From positions 13,950,001-14,014,000 of the forward strand of contig NC_083714.1 of assembly GCF_033118175.1 (NCBI RefSeq): a stretch of 64,000 nucleotides of DNA, given 5' to 3'. Below are positions 1 to 12,015 of the stretch, piece by piece. Each line of letters opens with the position of its first letter. Positions within the stretch are counted from its first letter, which is position 1. This stretch comes from Dama dama (taxonomy: Eukaryota; Chordata; Mammalia; Artiodactyla; Cervidae). The translations under genes and the position numbers were made by a program. The notes below the pieces were generated by a model, which did not search any database, was not told the origin of the DNA, and worked only from the letters and a program-made list of their open reading frames with translations.

Positions 1-1086
1 CCCCTCTAAAGGAGAATTCAAGATACTACTCAAAAATTGTGAAACTTCAGGAAATAGGGCTAATCTTAGGAAATAAAATTATGATTAGAAAACCATTAAT
101 CACATCAATGGATTTCTGAGTACATCAACTCTGATTCAATCCTGTAATCAAGGGTAGTGTACCACAGTGCCAAATTCTAGAAAAACCTCACTGTAAAGGA
201 CAAAAATGTTGGAAGACCATAATTCTTCCTGCAACAGTAGAACAGACAGAAAAGACAGAGACACACACACAAACACAGGCATTGTGTGCTCCTGTGCTTT
301 TAAAAGAAACCACTTCCTGGTCAAGAAAACAAACACACCTCTGACTGCCCACTGTACTAATGGCATTTGTGCTGTCGATCTTCAAATGTGCTGTATAGCA
401 GAGCCAGGCTTAGAAATGTTTTCACAGATTAATCCTTAGAGGTTACAAACAGAGCCCACAAACTGCTTGGGTCATAACAAAGTTCCGTGACCTTTGGAAA
501 TAATTTAATTCCTTTTTCAGTGACTTCCTCATTGCTGGATTTTCTTTTTTCTACCCTTTCCTTTCCATTCAGAAACTCACTCACTGTATTGTACAAATAT
601 ACCCCTATGTTTGTTAAGTATTTTCGATACATTGTGGTGCTCATTCTATCCTGCCATACAGAGGAAAATGCTTACAGAAAGACAGAGATGTTATAAAGAG
701 AGCATACATGTTTTCCCCATTCAAGGAGCCAAGATTAACCAAGAAAACCAGGAAATCTATGATAATTCATACTCTGAGAATAGCATTTCACTATTTCATA
801 ATTTAACAACGTAAATTTCCTATGGTTTGGCTTCTTTTATTTTCCAACTAGCAAATAAAGTCTTAAGAAATATTTTCAAGTTCTCATCCAAAGCCAACAT
901 AAAGACACATATGATGTGTGTATAATACCCCCCAACCCCACCCAGGAGAGGTGTTGTAAAAAACAGAAGAATCCCATGCATAAAAACCCAAATTCACACT
1001 TTCAGTTTTCCTTTTGAAAAGAAAAAGAGAGGGTAAAAAGCCTTATACATTAGGATAACATAAAATATTATTTTTAGGGTTATAGA
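1..1086. other. Non-coding stretch, no recognised element
   Basis: AT-rich sequence without a gene or repeat that I can name. Several short open frames of 65-77 codons overlap on opposite strands, which is typical of chance. There is a short C-rich run near 928-945 and nothing else notable. Confidence 0.6.
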
Positions 1087-1295
1087 TTTTATTGTGGTGA
1101 AATATACACAACATAAAAATTACCATTTTAACCACTTTTAAGTGTATATTTCTCTGGGCTTAAATACATTCACTTGTTGTACAACCACCACCACCATCCA
1201 TCGATCGATCTCCAGAACTTTTTCATCTTGCCCAGCTGAAACAAGGCACCCAATAACACTAACTCCTCATTCCTCCCTCCTCCCAGCCCCTGGGA
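1087..1295 (-). repeat. L1 LINE 3'-end fragment (older mammalian L1)
   Basis: The plus strand reads as the reverse complement of an L1 3' end: TTTTATTGTGGTGAAATATA, then the block for the ACTTTTTCATCTTGCCCAG region, then a C-rich CTCCTCCCAGCCCCTGG stretch. This order is the usual one for L1M-type 3' ends. It stops abruptly after the C-rich part and a second L1 3' end starts about 70 bases later in the same orientation. Confidence 0.8.
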
Positions 1296-1363
1296 GAAAT
1301 GTAATTTAAATACACTTTTATAATTTCAAATAACTACAGTAATATAGTTGCTAATGTTTTTCC

Positions 1364-2327
1364 TATAAAACAGCTTTATTGACATACAATTCACATACCA
1401 TAAAATTCACCCTTTCAATGTACATAATTCAACGATTTTTAGTATATTCAAAATTATACAATCATTACCCCATCCAATTTTAAAATATTTCATCACATCA
1501 CAAAGAAACCCTATATCCGTTAGGAGTCAGTCCCTATTCTTCCCTCCCCCCAGCTCTTGGCAAGCACTAATCTACTTTCTGTCTCTATGGATTTGCCTGT
1601 TCTGGACATTTTATATAAGTAGAATCATACAAATGGTATGAGCATACAAATGGTCACATGACCATTTGTGTCTGGCTTCTTTCACTTGGGATAATGTTTT
1701 TGAGGTTTTATCCATGTTGCAGGATGTATCGGTATGTGTTAGTCGCTCAGTTGTGTCTTACTCTTTGCAATCCTACTGACTGTAGCCTGCCGGGCTCCTC
1801 TGTCCATGGGATTCTCCAGGGAGTGGATTGCCATGCCCTCCTCCAGGGGATCTTCACAACCCAGGGATCAAACCCTCGTCTCTTATGTCTCCTGAATTGG
1901 CAGGCGGGTTCTTTACCACTAGCGCCACCTTAATACATTTTGTAAAGGCACATCATCCTTTTAATTGCACAATAATATTCAATACTATGGATATATCATA
2001 TTTTTGTTTTCCATTTATCTGTTGAAGGACATTTGGGTTATTTCTGCTTTGGGGCTACTATGAATAATGCTGCTATGAATATTCATGTATGAGTTTTTTG
2101 TGGAAAGTAATGTTTTCATTTCTCTTGAGTACATACCTAGGAGTCAAATTGCTGGATCACATGGTAATTCTGTGTAACTTTTTGAGGAACCAGCAAATAG
2201 TTTCCCATAGTGGCTGTACCATCCTACATTCCCACCAGCAATGTACAAGGGTTCCAATATCCCTACATCCTTGCCAACACTTCTTACTGTCTGCCTTTTT
2301 CATTATAGTACTAGGTCTCCTTTAATG
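1364..2327 (-). repeat. L1 LINE 3' part, split by a SINE
   Basis: Reverse-complement L1 sequence from the 3' end (AACAGCTTTATTGACATACA) into the end of ORF2. Landmarks include the block around CTACTTTCTGTCTCTATGGA, the AATAATGCTGCTATGAATAT block near 2058, and CATTCCCACCAGCAATGTAC near 2229, all familiar from antisense L1 ORF2. A ruminant SINE interrupts it at 1732-1930 and the L1 resumes after it. An 11-bp inverted repeat lies at 1646-1669. Reading frames are broken throughout. Confidence 0.85.
1732..1930 (-). repeat. Bov-tA type SINE inserted in L1
   Basis: Reverse-complement ruminant tRNA-derived SINE: begins with GTTAGTCGCTCAGTTGTGTC, passes through CTCCTCTGTCCATGGGATTC and ends at TACCACTAGCGCCACCT, short of the usual GGGAAGCCC. 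It lacks about a dozen bases of the normal block between CTCCAGG and GAGTGG. No clear target-site duplication was found. Flanking sequence on both sides is the same L1. Confidence 0.92.
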
Positions 2328-3029
2328 AAGAGATTTTTGTATCTAGCTCTAGCTTTTATATATATTTAAAAAATACACATGTTGAAGTTGCCATACAGTT
2401 AACTTCTCAACACTCTGAGGCAGGTTATTATTTTATTTCCTAGCAAACCAGTGAAAGATATATTTTAGCTCAGTATAATTCAAACTATTTCAAATCAACA
2501 AAATTTTCAAGTGCAACTGAGGACCAGGCTAGGAAGCTTTCCTTGTGATATGGAGTCTATTGCTCACTCACCAGGGACTTAAAAAAATGTTTAGATCAAA
2601 GAGTGAGTGGGAGAATGCTAGCATGGCTAATAAGATAAAATAACAATCGTGCCTTGCCATACGACACTCAAAGGTATTAATTTCAAAACACTGAACTAAT
2701 AAAGGTATGTTAATCATGATGTAAACAGTCTGATTTTACAGAAACACTCATTCAAACAAGACTTTTAATTCTTGCATTTTTCATCGGTAACTTTTCATTA
2801 AATTCATGTGCATAGACAAATTCCAAAAGGTAGGAAGCCCTCAGTATCTCTAAATGCAAATTCCTAGGGAAAAGAACTAGCAATGAAAGCCTAGTGAGGA
2901 TTTAAGGGATTATTAAAAAGATGAAAAAAATGAGGCTGGAGACTACCTCAGAGCTGCTAGACTGGGGTAGATGGCTGATAAACAAGAGGATTCAGCTTCT
3001 CTTGGCCCTGCTCCCTTTTGTATATAGAA
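2328..3029. other. Non-coding stretch, no recognised element
   Basis: AT-rich sequence. I see no gene, tRNA or repeat family in it. Confidence 0.55.
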
Positions 3030-3175
3030 TATGTGATGTGGAAGCTGAGGCTTTAAAGACAATATGCTATGGGGAGTCAGGCAGTGACTTACTCGGGGTT
3101 GACCCAGCTAGGTAGTGACACAAGTAGGGGGACAACCCAGATTCTCTGATACAAGTTCACAATTCTTTCTAGTAT
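3030..3175 (-). repeat. Probable MIR SINE fragment, diverged
   Basis: The order GAAGCTGAGGCTTTAAAGAC, then AGTGACTTAC, then CCCAGCTAGGTAGTGAC, then ACAACCCAGATTCTCTGA follows the antisense MIR pattern of 'gaaactgaggc ... aagtaacttgcccaaggtcac ... agctagtaagtg ... gaacccag'. Divergence is high, so the family assignment is uncertain. Confidence 0.45.
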
Positions 3176-3438
3176 CCACTCCTTAGTTGCTACTTTTGAC
3201 AGGATTATGAGGTTGTTGTTTTTTTTTTAATTTTAAAACAAAATGCTTGCCTTACTAGGCAATTCTGATCTCATACCTGCAGTGCCTTTGCCTAAAAAAG
3301 ATAAATAATAATTTAACAGCATTTACTAGTAGCCAAGGGGCAAATAGAGCTAGGCGTACTGTCTACTGGAAATCTGCAGGATCAAAAGGGATTTTTAAGT
3401 ATTAATACTGTCCATGGAAAGCATTTTATACCAAAGTA

Positions 3439-3549
3439 ACTGAGTGAGTGAAGTCGCTCAGTCGTGTCCGACTCTTTGCGACCCCGTGAACTGTAACCCA
3501 CCAGGCTCCTCCGTCCATGGGATTCTCCAGGCAAGAATACTGGAGTGGG
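3439..3549 (-). repeat. Bov-A type SINE, truncated, with 15-bp TSD
   Basis: Reverse-complement ruminant SINE covering only the A-unit: tail, AGTCGCTCAGTCGTGTCCGA, CTCCTCCGTCCATGGGATTC, ending at AATACTGGAGTGGG. It is framed by a perfect 15-bp direct repeat, TTTTATACCAAAGTA, at 3424-3438 and 3550-3564. The intact duplication and low divergence indicate a fairly young, 5'-truncated insertion. Confidence 0.95.
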
Positions 3550-3564
3550 TTTTATACCAAAGTA

Positions 3565-4811
3565 GTATGTGCCAATTTAAAGAACTGACAAAAAAAGAGA
3601 TCTTGTAGTAAATTTGTATGAAGTTCTCTTTGTTACAATAAGAAGCCATTTTCTAATGTCTAAATATTGCTAGGAAAAAAACCACTTATGTACAAAAAAT
3701 CTGTTGGCTGCTCCATCACCCATATGATGGATGGCTAAGGTTTAAACAACAGTTTGATTCAATACCAAATTCAAATATATTCAATTCAAATTGGCATCTT
3801 CCCAAGAATATATTCCACCTAATTGAGAAGCAGCATTAACATCTGTCAAAGTTAATATCTAATGTTAAATAGCACTTTAATGAAAATGAACATTTAAAAA
3901 AAAATATTAGAAGCTTAGCTATCAAAGAATCACATGGTTTGTGACAGTACCTGGAAACTATGAGGGGGAAAAAAACAGCTGAAAAGAGACAAAGCTTTAG
4001 ACATGGCAAGGCTCATCAAAAACAACAGAGCATGCAATAGAAATTATTTGTGAGTCTAGATAGCTAGCCATTCACTCACTCATTCATTCATTCTTTTGCT
4101 TTCTAAAACACTGATGACCATAATCAGTTAACCAGTGGAAAGATACCAAACTGAGAAAGGCTTCATATTACAAGCAATCATTTTCCAGGACAAGGAAGTA
4201 ATAACCAAAATTTAAAATCCTTGTTTGGACAGGTGAAGAAAAGCAAATCAAGTATATATTAATCTAAAAAAAAATTTTTAAAAAAACAACTTTTTACACA
4301 AGGGGTTTCAATTATCTGGAAATTCTGCCATTCTTCGTCAGAGCTTCTAGAACAGAATGGACATGTGACATGTCTGAACTCCGGGAGCTGAGAATATTAG
4401 ACTCCTAAGCCCAAATCTGAAAAGTTATCTATATCCTCTCTTTCACATTAAGTATCAATTTTAGCTTCCCATGGTCCAAAAATAAATAAATATATAATAG
4501 GCACAAAGCAGAATGCAAAAAAGTTAAGTGACTATTCATCAAACCTAAGTGTAGAGAGGAACAACAAAGGACATGATCATGCTTATGGAGTGAGGAAGGG
4601 AACCTCATTTTGGTGAGAGTTGAGACCCATAAGAAAGGAAATTTTCAATTGTAAGCCACATGTAAACTGTTACTTAATTGGGACATGTTTTTCCCCTTTA
4701 GAGTAATGAGTACAACCTACTTGCTGCTTAAAGAGTATTAACACTACAATTTATTAATTGTAATATGTATTTCTAAGCAAGATAGGATGGGTACTTAGCA
4801 GGAAGTGGAGG
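3565..4811. other. Non-coding stretch with short TCAT-type repeat
   Basis: No gene seen. A short run of imperfect CATT/CACT tetranucleotides lies at about 4070-4093. The rest is AT-rich unique-looking sequence. Confidence 0.55.
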
Positions 4812-5030
4812 AAAGAACTAAGGCATGGAACAAAAGGAAGAGAAAGTATGAAGGAGGAAAAGAAAATGAAAATATATAGAAAGAAAAATGGAGAGGAAGA
4901 AAAAACTAGAAGCAGAAAAAGGAAGTGGGAAGCAAAGAAAGTTAAAAAAAATACACACACACAAAGGGGTAGACAGAGAACGCAAGGATGGAAGAATGGA
5001 AGGGTAGGAGGGAGAGGGAGATCTAGAGCG
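4812..5030 (+). repeat. Purine-rich (GA) low-complexity tract
   Basis: About 220 bases strongly biased to A and G on the plus strand, made of GGAAG, GAAAGAAAA and GGGAGAGGGAG type words with only scattered pyrimidines and one short CACACACACA run. Overlapping open frames on both strands here (Lys/Arg/Glu-rich one way, Ser/Phe/Leu-rich the other) follow from the composition and are not genes. Confidence 0.8.
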
Positions 5031-6104
5031 GTGGGTGCTCAAGGTTTTCATGTAAGTTATTTGGCGCCTATCCTATAGGATTTACAGAGGCTTTAGTCTG
5101 TTATCACCTACTGCCCTCTGAATGGCTTAAAGCTCTTGAATTGCTCTAATCTGGAATTCTTAAAAGCCTCTACTCTCTGAAGATGGCCACAGCTGCCCAC
5201 CAGGAAGGATAAATACTCTCTGGGCTGCATGCTGTGATGATCAGAGCAATATTGTCAAGAATCTGCCTCCTAGCCACAAGTTCCTCACCTGTAAATTAGG
5301 AGACAAGGTTGTGAATTTGATTTAGTGGAGCAGAACTACAACTGGAAAATATCAATAAAAGATACATGAAGAAACAGATGGCTAAATGTTTGGTGTATGT
5401 GGCAGGTATTCCTCCTCTCTCTCCATGTAGCGCCCACATGATGCTTTCCCTGCAGAGTTTCTGGGTTTACTTGATCCTGTTTTTAGAAACAAAGGGCTAG
5501 AAACTGGTTTTTAATTATTTTTCTGATGGAAATCTTTTAAAATATATTCTACCAGAGTATAACGGACATAATTTTCTCTGTATGACTCAGGTTCATCATT
5601 AAGACTCAATATGACTTGGGCCATTCATTACTATACAGTACTGGAACAGTACTCTCAATATAGTCTTGGCAATAAAAAAAAATCTGTAGGTATGGAAAAC
5701 AGATTACAGTACGACCACCAACAGATTCCATCTTGGGGAATTTGAAAACAGGAGATTATCTCTACTTTGAAGAGAATGTAACACAAAAATAACCTGACAA
5801 AGACTTTCAAAGTTTCGAGGGATCTGACCCCTGTGTTCTCTAAGATTGGATACTATAAAACTGAACTACCTCTCAAGTTGAATCAAATGTCAATTTTATT
5901 GCCTTTCTCGGAGAATCTAGAAAAACCTCTACAACCCTGAACAAGTATCACTTTCCCAGGGTCATCAGAAGCATTTCTCCAAGGTGTAACAACAGTTCCC
6001 CGTCACTTACCACTGATAAAAATAGCTCCCAAAAATGCAAAATTGAAGTCATCATTAATATGAGCCCTATTTCAAAGTCCTATAGAACACAGCACAGGAG
6101 AATC
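5031..6104. other. Non-coding stretch, no recognised element
   Basis: No repeat family or gene recognised. A minus-strand GT donor-like motif at 6010 is discussed and rejected elsewhere. Confidence 0.5.
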
Positions 6105-6340
6105 ATCAAAAGCTTGGATTCTGGAATCAGACATAACTACATTTGGATTGTGGCTCCACTGCATGCTAGTTGTGTGACATTTGGTCAAGTCTCTTAACTT
6201 GTGCCAGCCTCCATTTCCTCTTCTATAAAATGGGGATACTAATAGTACCTACCTCACAGAGCTACTGTGACAAGTGAACACAATAATAATACCCGCACAA
6301 GCGCCTTACATACACCAGGGGCTCAGTAAGTAGTGCCCCT
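6105..6340 (+). repeat. MIR SINE, near full length
   Basis: Classic MIR order on the plus strand: GCTTGGATTCTGGAATCAGA, then TCCACTGCATGCTAGTTGTG, TGACATTTGGTCAAGTCTCT, CCTCTTCTATAAAATGGGGA, TAGTACCTACCTCACAGAGC, then the 3' part ending near GGGGCTCAGTAAGT. Old, diverged, non-coding. Confidence 0.9.
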
Positions 6341-8094
6341 CCCCCGCCACCATCAAGGTTTTATTTGTTAAGTTTATGCCCGCAGGGCTGCCTCCATGTC
6401 ACGTTTCTGGTGACAGGAATGGAGCCTCAGGACTAAAATTGACCCTTCAACCTTATGAGAAGATCAAAGCAAATTATCTGCTTTAGGAACTGACTGTGAC
6501 CATTGAAAGAGAATAATGGCTACCCTTTCCGGTTCTGGTGTTTTTGAGAACCCTTCATTTTCTTTCATTTTCAAAATATTTATTAAGCATCTGTGGTATG
6601 CCTTTTATTATGTGAAGAGCCACAGAGGATTTAAGAATAGTAGATTGCAAAATAATACATGAACACATGTAAAAGAGTTTGATAGGAAGGCTGTGAGGCA
6701 AGGTTAGTGTCTTTTCTGGAAGGATCTGTTTACACTCTCTGTTACTGGTTTACTGGTTACCAAATGACCCAGAATTGCAGGTAAATTCACAGAAATTAAA
6801 TGTATACACATTTTTGTTTTCTAGTAAGACGTCTACTACATCAAGCAACATAGTTCTTCATCAAGAATTGCCATTATCCTGCAGCCATGCATTCATATGT
6901 TGCTTTGTAATGTAACTTAGTTTTCCTGAGCTAGGTTTTAAAAAATCTCCAGGGCAGGGATTGGCTTTTTACTTCCATACAAAACAAATGTTTACCAAGA
7001 GATGCAATTCCCTGAACTGTGCTCAATTTATCTTCAATGGATTTAGATATGTTATTCTCTAATCTTACTGGTTATGCTCCAGCAAAATCCTTAGGAAAAA
7101 AATGTAAACACTCTCTAAGCAGCAGACACAGGATGAGAGATGAGAAGCTCCATGCTTTCCTCATCTCACCCAGTGGTCTCCAAACTGTTTTGATTGAGCA
7201 TTCTTATCAGTAAAAGAAGTCTGAGCATACATCCTCAATATGTATATTTATTTACAAAGTATGTATCACAATCACGTACAGTGAATATATCCAAAGCACA
7301 GTACAGACTTAGAATAAGTTTGCTGTTGAAAACAGTGGGTATAAATACATATTTCAAATAATGTTCCTGATAATTTCCTTCTTTGGGGGACTGACATCTT
7401 GTCAGATCCGATTAGATTATATTCATTTTCACTTGATGACTTGGCCAACCAATTTACAAGGTGACCTGCAGAAGTGGCAGCTAACTCCACCTTATTCTTG
7501 TCCTTGCCTTTTGCTATATTATGACTCTTATCATCACTCCATTATTCCTTTGCAGGAATGTTCTTAAGCCATTTGTCCACCCTGAGTGGCTTTAACTAGC
7601 TTTAGCCAACTTATGCATAATAGTCAAATGGCTTAAGAAGATTCCGGCAAAGAAACCAGAAATTGAAGATAATACTAAGAACCACACATCTACTTAACCA
7701 GGCTCGTAAACTGAAATACGCTGCAACATACTGCAAAAGTGACTGAAAGAAGTAGTGTGCCACCGTCAAATCCTAGCAAGTTGTGGTTCTCAGACTTTCC
7801 TCAAGATCTCTCAATTTAGAGTATGCAACAATGACCCACTGACATAGACCAAACGGGAGCATCAGGGTCAATGCATACATTAAATATGAGTGGAGTGTCA
7901 GTACTTTCTTATATTTTATGTAAAAGATCATAAATATAATTTCTAATCTTTTCTTCCCACTCCACAATGGATGGTCTAGATGTACTGCCCTTAGGAGACT
8001 GCTAATCTAAAGCTCTTAGTCAAATTCTAAGAAATTGGTCCTGATATACTTAGACACGACACTATGAACAAAAAGAGCTTTAAATACAAAAGAG
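6341..8094. other. Non-coding stretch, little recognised
   Basis: Mostly unique-looking sequence. A small piece near 6575-6620 (TATTTATTAAGCATCTGTGG) resembles the terminal part of old mammalian repeats. Short open frames at 7272-7490 and 7361-7567 overlap on opposite strands and show no domain. Confidence 0.5.
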
Positions 8095-8305
8095 CTAATA
8101 CCTATGGAGTGCCTGCTGTGTGCTAGGTGCTAGACATGTGTTATCTTGTTGAGTCCTCAAAACAACTCAATTGTGTAGATGAGGAAACTGAGGTTCACTG
8201 AGTTCAGTGAGACGAAGCAACTTGCCCAAGGTCATTAAAGCAGGTAAGAGTTGAATTCTGGGCAGCCTGCCTTTATGGCTCCATTCTGTTTTCACAGCAC
8301 CGCCT
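8095..8305 (-). repeat. MIR SINE
   Basis: Antisense MIR: GGAGTGCCTGCTGTGTGCTA, then the GATGAGGAAACTGAGG core, AGCAACTTGCCCAAGGTCAT, and GAATTCTGGGCAGCCTGCCT. This is the usual reverse order of the MIR tail, core and tRNA-related head. Confidence 0.88.
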
Positions 8306-9779
8306 CTAGAATGTTAGCGAATCAACTTTGGTATAGCACATTCAATCAGTTCTAAGGAATTTTCCCCCAATTAATGAGGCTTCTCTTGGGGTTTAACTGG
8401 ATGTTGTAGGTTATAAGTGTGGGCAGGTTCTGCAACGAAGACAAATAGTACTTTTTTAGTGAAAGTTTTGGCTTGTTTTTGCTTTCTTCATTTTGATCTT
8501 GGTGATTCAGAGCTGCTGTCACTGAAAAACATCTGTTTTATCTAAATTTAATAAGGCCTATTAGTGGGACACTAAGCCTTTCCTTATTCTGAAGCCTTTC
8601 CACAATTTGAAATTTAATCTACTGAAAGTCATAATAGCGTTACCAAAGTACTAGTCTTGGACATATCTAGGTTGGCAGGCCTGTTTCTGATTTTTTAACT
8701 TTGCTTTTCCAACATGAATGAATAAGCTCCCTCATACTCACCACAAGAGTCATGCAATTTTTTTCCCTTCCTTCTTTCCATGGTAATCAAATCTATAAGT
8801 TGAACTCTGTAAACTGCAAAAACATATGGTGTCACTCTCACTGATGTGCTGTGTGAGGCGGTTCAGTCTTACCTATGGTAAGAGATTACTATCCCTTCTT
8901 AAACTCTTGTCAGTGCTAGCTGGTGCAAGTCTGTTAAGAGCTAACATGCTGGTTCTTATTGGATGGCCTGTCTATGATTTTCTCAGATGTCACTGACAGG
9001 CAAGGAAAGTTAAAAAAGGAAAAAAGAATTCAGTCAGTCTTGAAGATGAGGTACAAAATCAACTGATCAATTTAACTCAGTCCTGCTGAGGAAGAGCGAG
9101 CGAAAGACTCCAGCCCTCTCCACTGACTCAAGGGATATGTTTTTCATCTTTCTTTTCCTTCTCTTCTTACCTGCTCCCAGCTTCTGGATGTTTTCCTCTT
9201 TTTCTTCCTCTTATTACTCTACTATGGTAAGGAAGGAAGAACTGCAAAATGTCACAAGGAGATGAAAGAGAAGAATGGGGGTGGGGGGGAGAGAGGAGAA
9301 CATTAAAACAAACATATACAGTTGCTGCTTCTACTGGACAAGTGTACAGACCAGCGTGCAAGGCAGCGGCCATTGGGTCAGGATGACCCATTCCCTTCAG
9401 TACTGGTTTTAATGTTCTGTTTCAGCCTTCAGGGAGTAGATGGGTGATGGTGACAGATAAAGGTACAACCCAATCCACTGCCTCTTTCTCTCTGGGGTTT
9501 TAAGGTACCCTTGCTTGGGGGTTGGGAAGAAAAGCCGAGGACCTCAACCCTAGCAGCCTAGCTGCTTAACCACACATTTACAGAATCACTTTCTTTGATT
9601 TGCGTACTTTACCAAGGTATATATCTCAACAACAAAGCAAAACTACACGCCTGTTTTTAAGGCCTCTGTAACTTTCCTTAACATTCATCTAAATGGAACT
9701 CTCTTTCATTTTTGTCACTATCTGATATCTTTGGGGGAAAGTTTCCTTTAAATCATTCATATCATCTTTGTTTTATATG
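8306..9779. other. Non-coding stretch, one candidate exon
   Basis: No repeat family recognised. A pyrimidine-rich segment lies at 9140-9215 and a short G-run at 9276-9290. A minus-strand segment at 9171-9241 has exon-like borders and an open frame; it is listed as a finding rather than a gene. Confidence 0.45.
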
Positions 9780-10080
9780 ATTCTTCATAGAATTTCCAAA
9801 GGGTCTTCACATTTTTTATCCTGACACTCAAAACAGCCTCATGAAGTTGACAAGCTAAGTTGACATTATGTTAGAAACCACAATAGGTGTTCCTCTGAGA
9901 ACAAGACCCCCTATAGTCACAGAGTCACAAAATGCCAGAGCCACAAGCACTTAGAGACCGTCTAGTCCACACCGTTCACTTGACATCTGGGGGAACTGGA
10001 GCAGAAAGTAATGTGCCCAAAGTCACATGGCTACTGAGTAGTGGGGTCAGGGCTTACCCTGCTGCATCTTCAGACATCCC
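9780..10080 (-). repeat. Old mammalian repeat, MIR-like, diverged
   Basis: Contains CCACAAGCACTTAGAGACCG, GTCTAGTCCACACC, AATGTGCCCAAAGTCACATG and CTACTGAGTAGTGG in the order seen in old mammalian repeats that carry 'agatcatctagtcca ... cttgcccaaggtcaca ... agctagtagtgg'. I recognise the pattern but cannot assign a subfamily. Confidence 0.4.
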
Positions 10081-11884
10081 TTGTCCCCCATCCATTCATC
10101 TTTCCAGTATTCTTTCACATACTTGTTGACCAGCTCTGGCCTAATCCACTAATATTCCAGCAGGGATGTATGGAGGAGGAAGAAAGTGCTGCCAAAGACA
10201 CGGGGGAATAGCTACAACAATGAAACAGTGAGCTTCCCAAGTGCCAGGCCCCTGGGACTTGTCAGCATGCTGAAGTCACACAGAGTCTAGAAACTGAACA
10301 GGGGAGCAGCAGAGCAATACAGTCTTTATCACTGCCCTCCTCTGCATTTCCAGTCCACTCCTTCCTCACGTCTCTTTATTCTTATTCACTCCTAGTTAGT
10401 GGTTCTCTCTCCCCAGTGCATTTTTCCCTTGCTCTTTCCCCAATGCAGTCCAGGCAATCCATTCCAGCCCAGCACTTCTCTCTAGCTGCTGAGCTACATA
10501 GGAGGATTGCTTAGCAGAAAAGTTATACATTTTATTTATTTATTCTCAGTATAGTTTAATTTTAATACTTTTACATGATTTTATAAATGACAGCTATTTT
10601 TATTTATAGTTTATTACAAATCCATTGAACACTCTGGAATGTATGGAATCAGAGAGCAAGATCAAGAAAAATGGCTGAGCAGTAAAAATTAGGAGTAAGT
10701 GGAATTTTGCTTTGTAATCTATTTAGGAAACACTCATTTTCTTTGCCTTTTAATTTTGCATTTTTAAAATAAGGTATTTCATTCCCTTTTCTCCAGCTCT
10801 CACAACTAGAGAATCTGTCCTTGTAAATGCCACACTTATATTCTGGTGGTATGTCTATAAATATGTCAGACTATAAAGCTGGTCAGGGCAAGATAACCTG
10901 AACACCCATTTTCCAGTAAACAGCACAACACCATGCGTGGATCCAGCATGGGAAAAATATGTGGTTCTTCATGTCCTGCTAAAGCCCTTGGACTTTAATC
11001 CAACCTATCTTCCAGTGTCTTAACTTGGAACAGGTTTTACTTTACTCCTTTCAACAAATATGTTTACAGTAGGCCTGGTCAAACAGAAAAGGGTATTTTT
11101 TAACTCTTCCTCTCTTGTTTGGTTTATATCTTGATAAATCTAATTTTCAAAGGCTAATAAAAATTTTACTTGTATAGTTTCCCATTCTATTACCATTAAA
11201 AATTACTTAATTTTCCCAGTGAAAAGGTCCACTTTGATTTTTGTTTCCATGAGACAAGCACATGGGGTAATGAAATATGTTGGAAATGCTTTGCAATATG
11301 CTGCTGAAATAACAACAATTACTGATTCTGTACTGCAGTACATATTAGGAAAACCACAATAGATGCTAAAAGGAAACTGCATCATTTGGGGATGGAAAAA
11401 ATGCAATGGATAAAAGCCATGCAGTTTAAATTACAGTCATGTGACAATAGTTCTGTCCCCCACAGCAGCAAAACTTGCCATGAGTAAGTGGTGGTCTTAA
11501 CGATTACTGATGGAAGAGATACCTATGACCATGAACTAATTAATGCAGTAAATATTTACTGAATGCTTGCTATGTGCTGAGTGCTGAGTACAACTCTACC
11601 TATAGGGGCATAGTATGTTCAGCTGCAGTCCTGTGGAACACTTCGCTTCATTGAAGTTTCACTATGGTACAACTGGTGTTTATATGAGCAACTCAGAGTA
11701 CCTAACGATAAGTGCAAGTTTCAAACTAAGTCATATTTTAGAGACATAACAAAAGAGAGAGAGGTACTTAAACTCACAGAGCCTTACTACTTTTAACTTT
11801 ATGGATACTAGACTATGTCAAGAAAATCTACAAGACTAAGCAAAACCCTATAGAAACTCAAATTTAAAACTTGGTTTTTGACTA
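10081..11884. other. Non-coding stretch, little recognised
   Basis: Largely AT-rich unique-looking sequence. A weak old-repeat tail is visible around 11540-11600 (ATATTTACTGAATGCTTGCT, TATGTGCTGAGTGCTGAGTA). No gene seen. Confidence 0.5.
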
Positions 11885-12015
11885 TTTATACCTTTGCATG
11901 TGTTCTATGTCTAATTTCATTGGAACATCAGCTCCTTGAGTGCAGCGACTGTGTCCACTTCTGCTCACCATTGTATACCCAGTGCCTGGCATTCAGTAGC
12001 TAGTGAGTCAATGAT
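11885..12015 (+). repeat. L2 LINE 3' end
   Basis: Typical L2 terminus: CATCAGCTCCTTGAGTGCAG, CGACTGTGTCCACTTCTGCT, TTGTATACCCAGTGCCTGGC, ending near CATTCAGTAGCTAGTGAGTC. Old and diverged. Confidence 0.82.

Noticed and set aside
6011..6066. 56-base minus-strand exon candidate before GTAAGTG
   Set aside because: The acceptor side is weak (GAAATAG without a good pyrimidine tract) and the open frame is too short to weigh.
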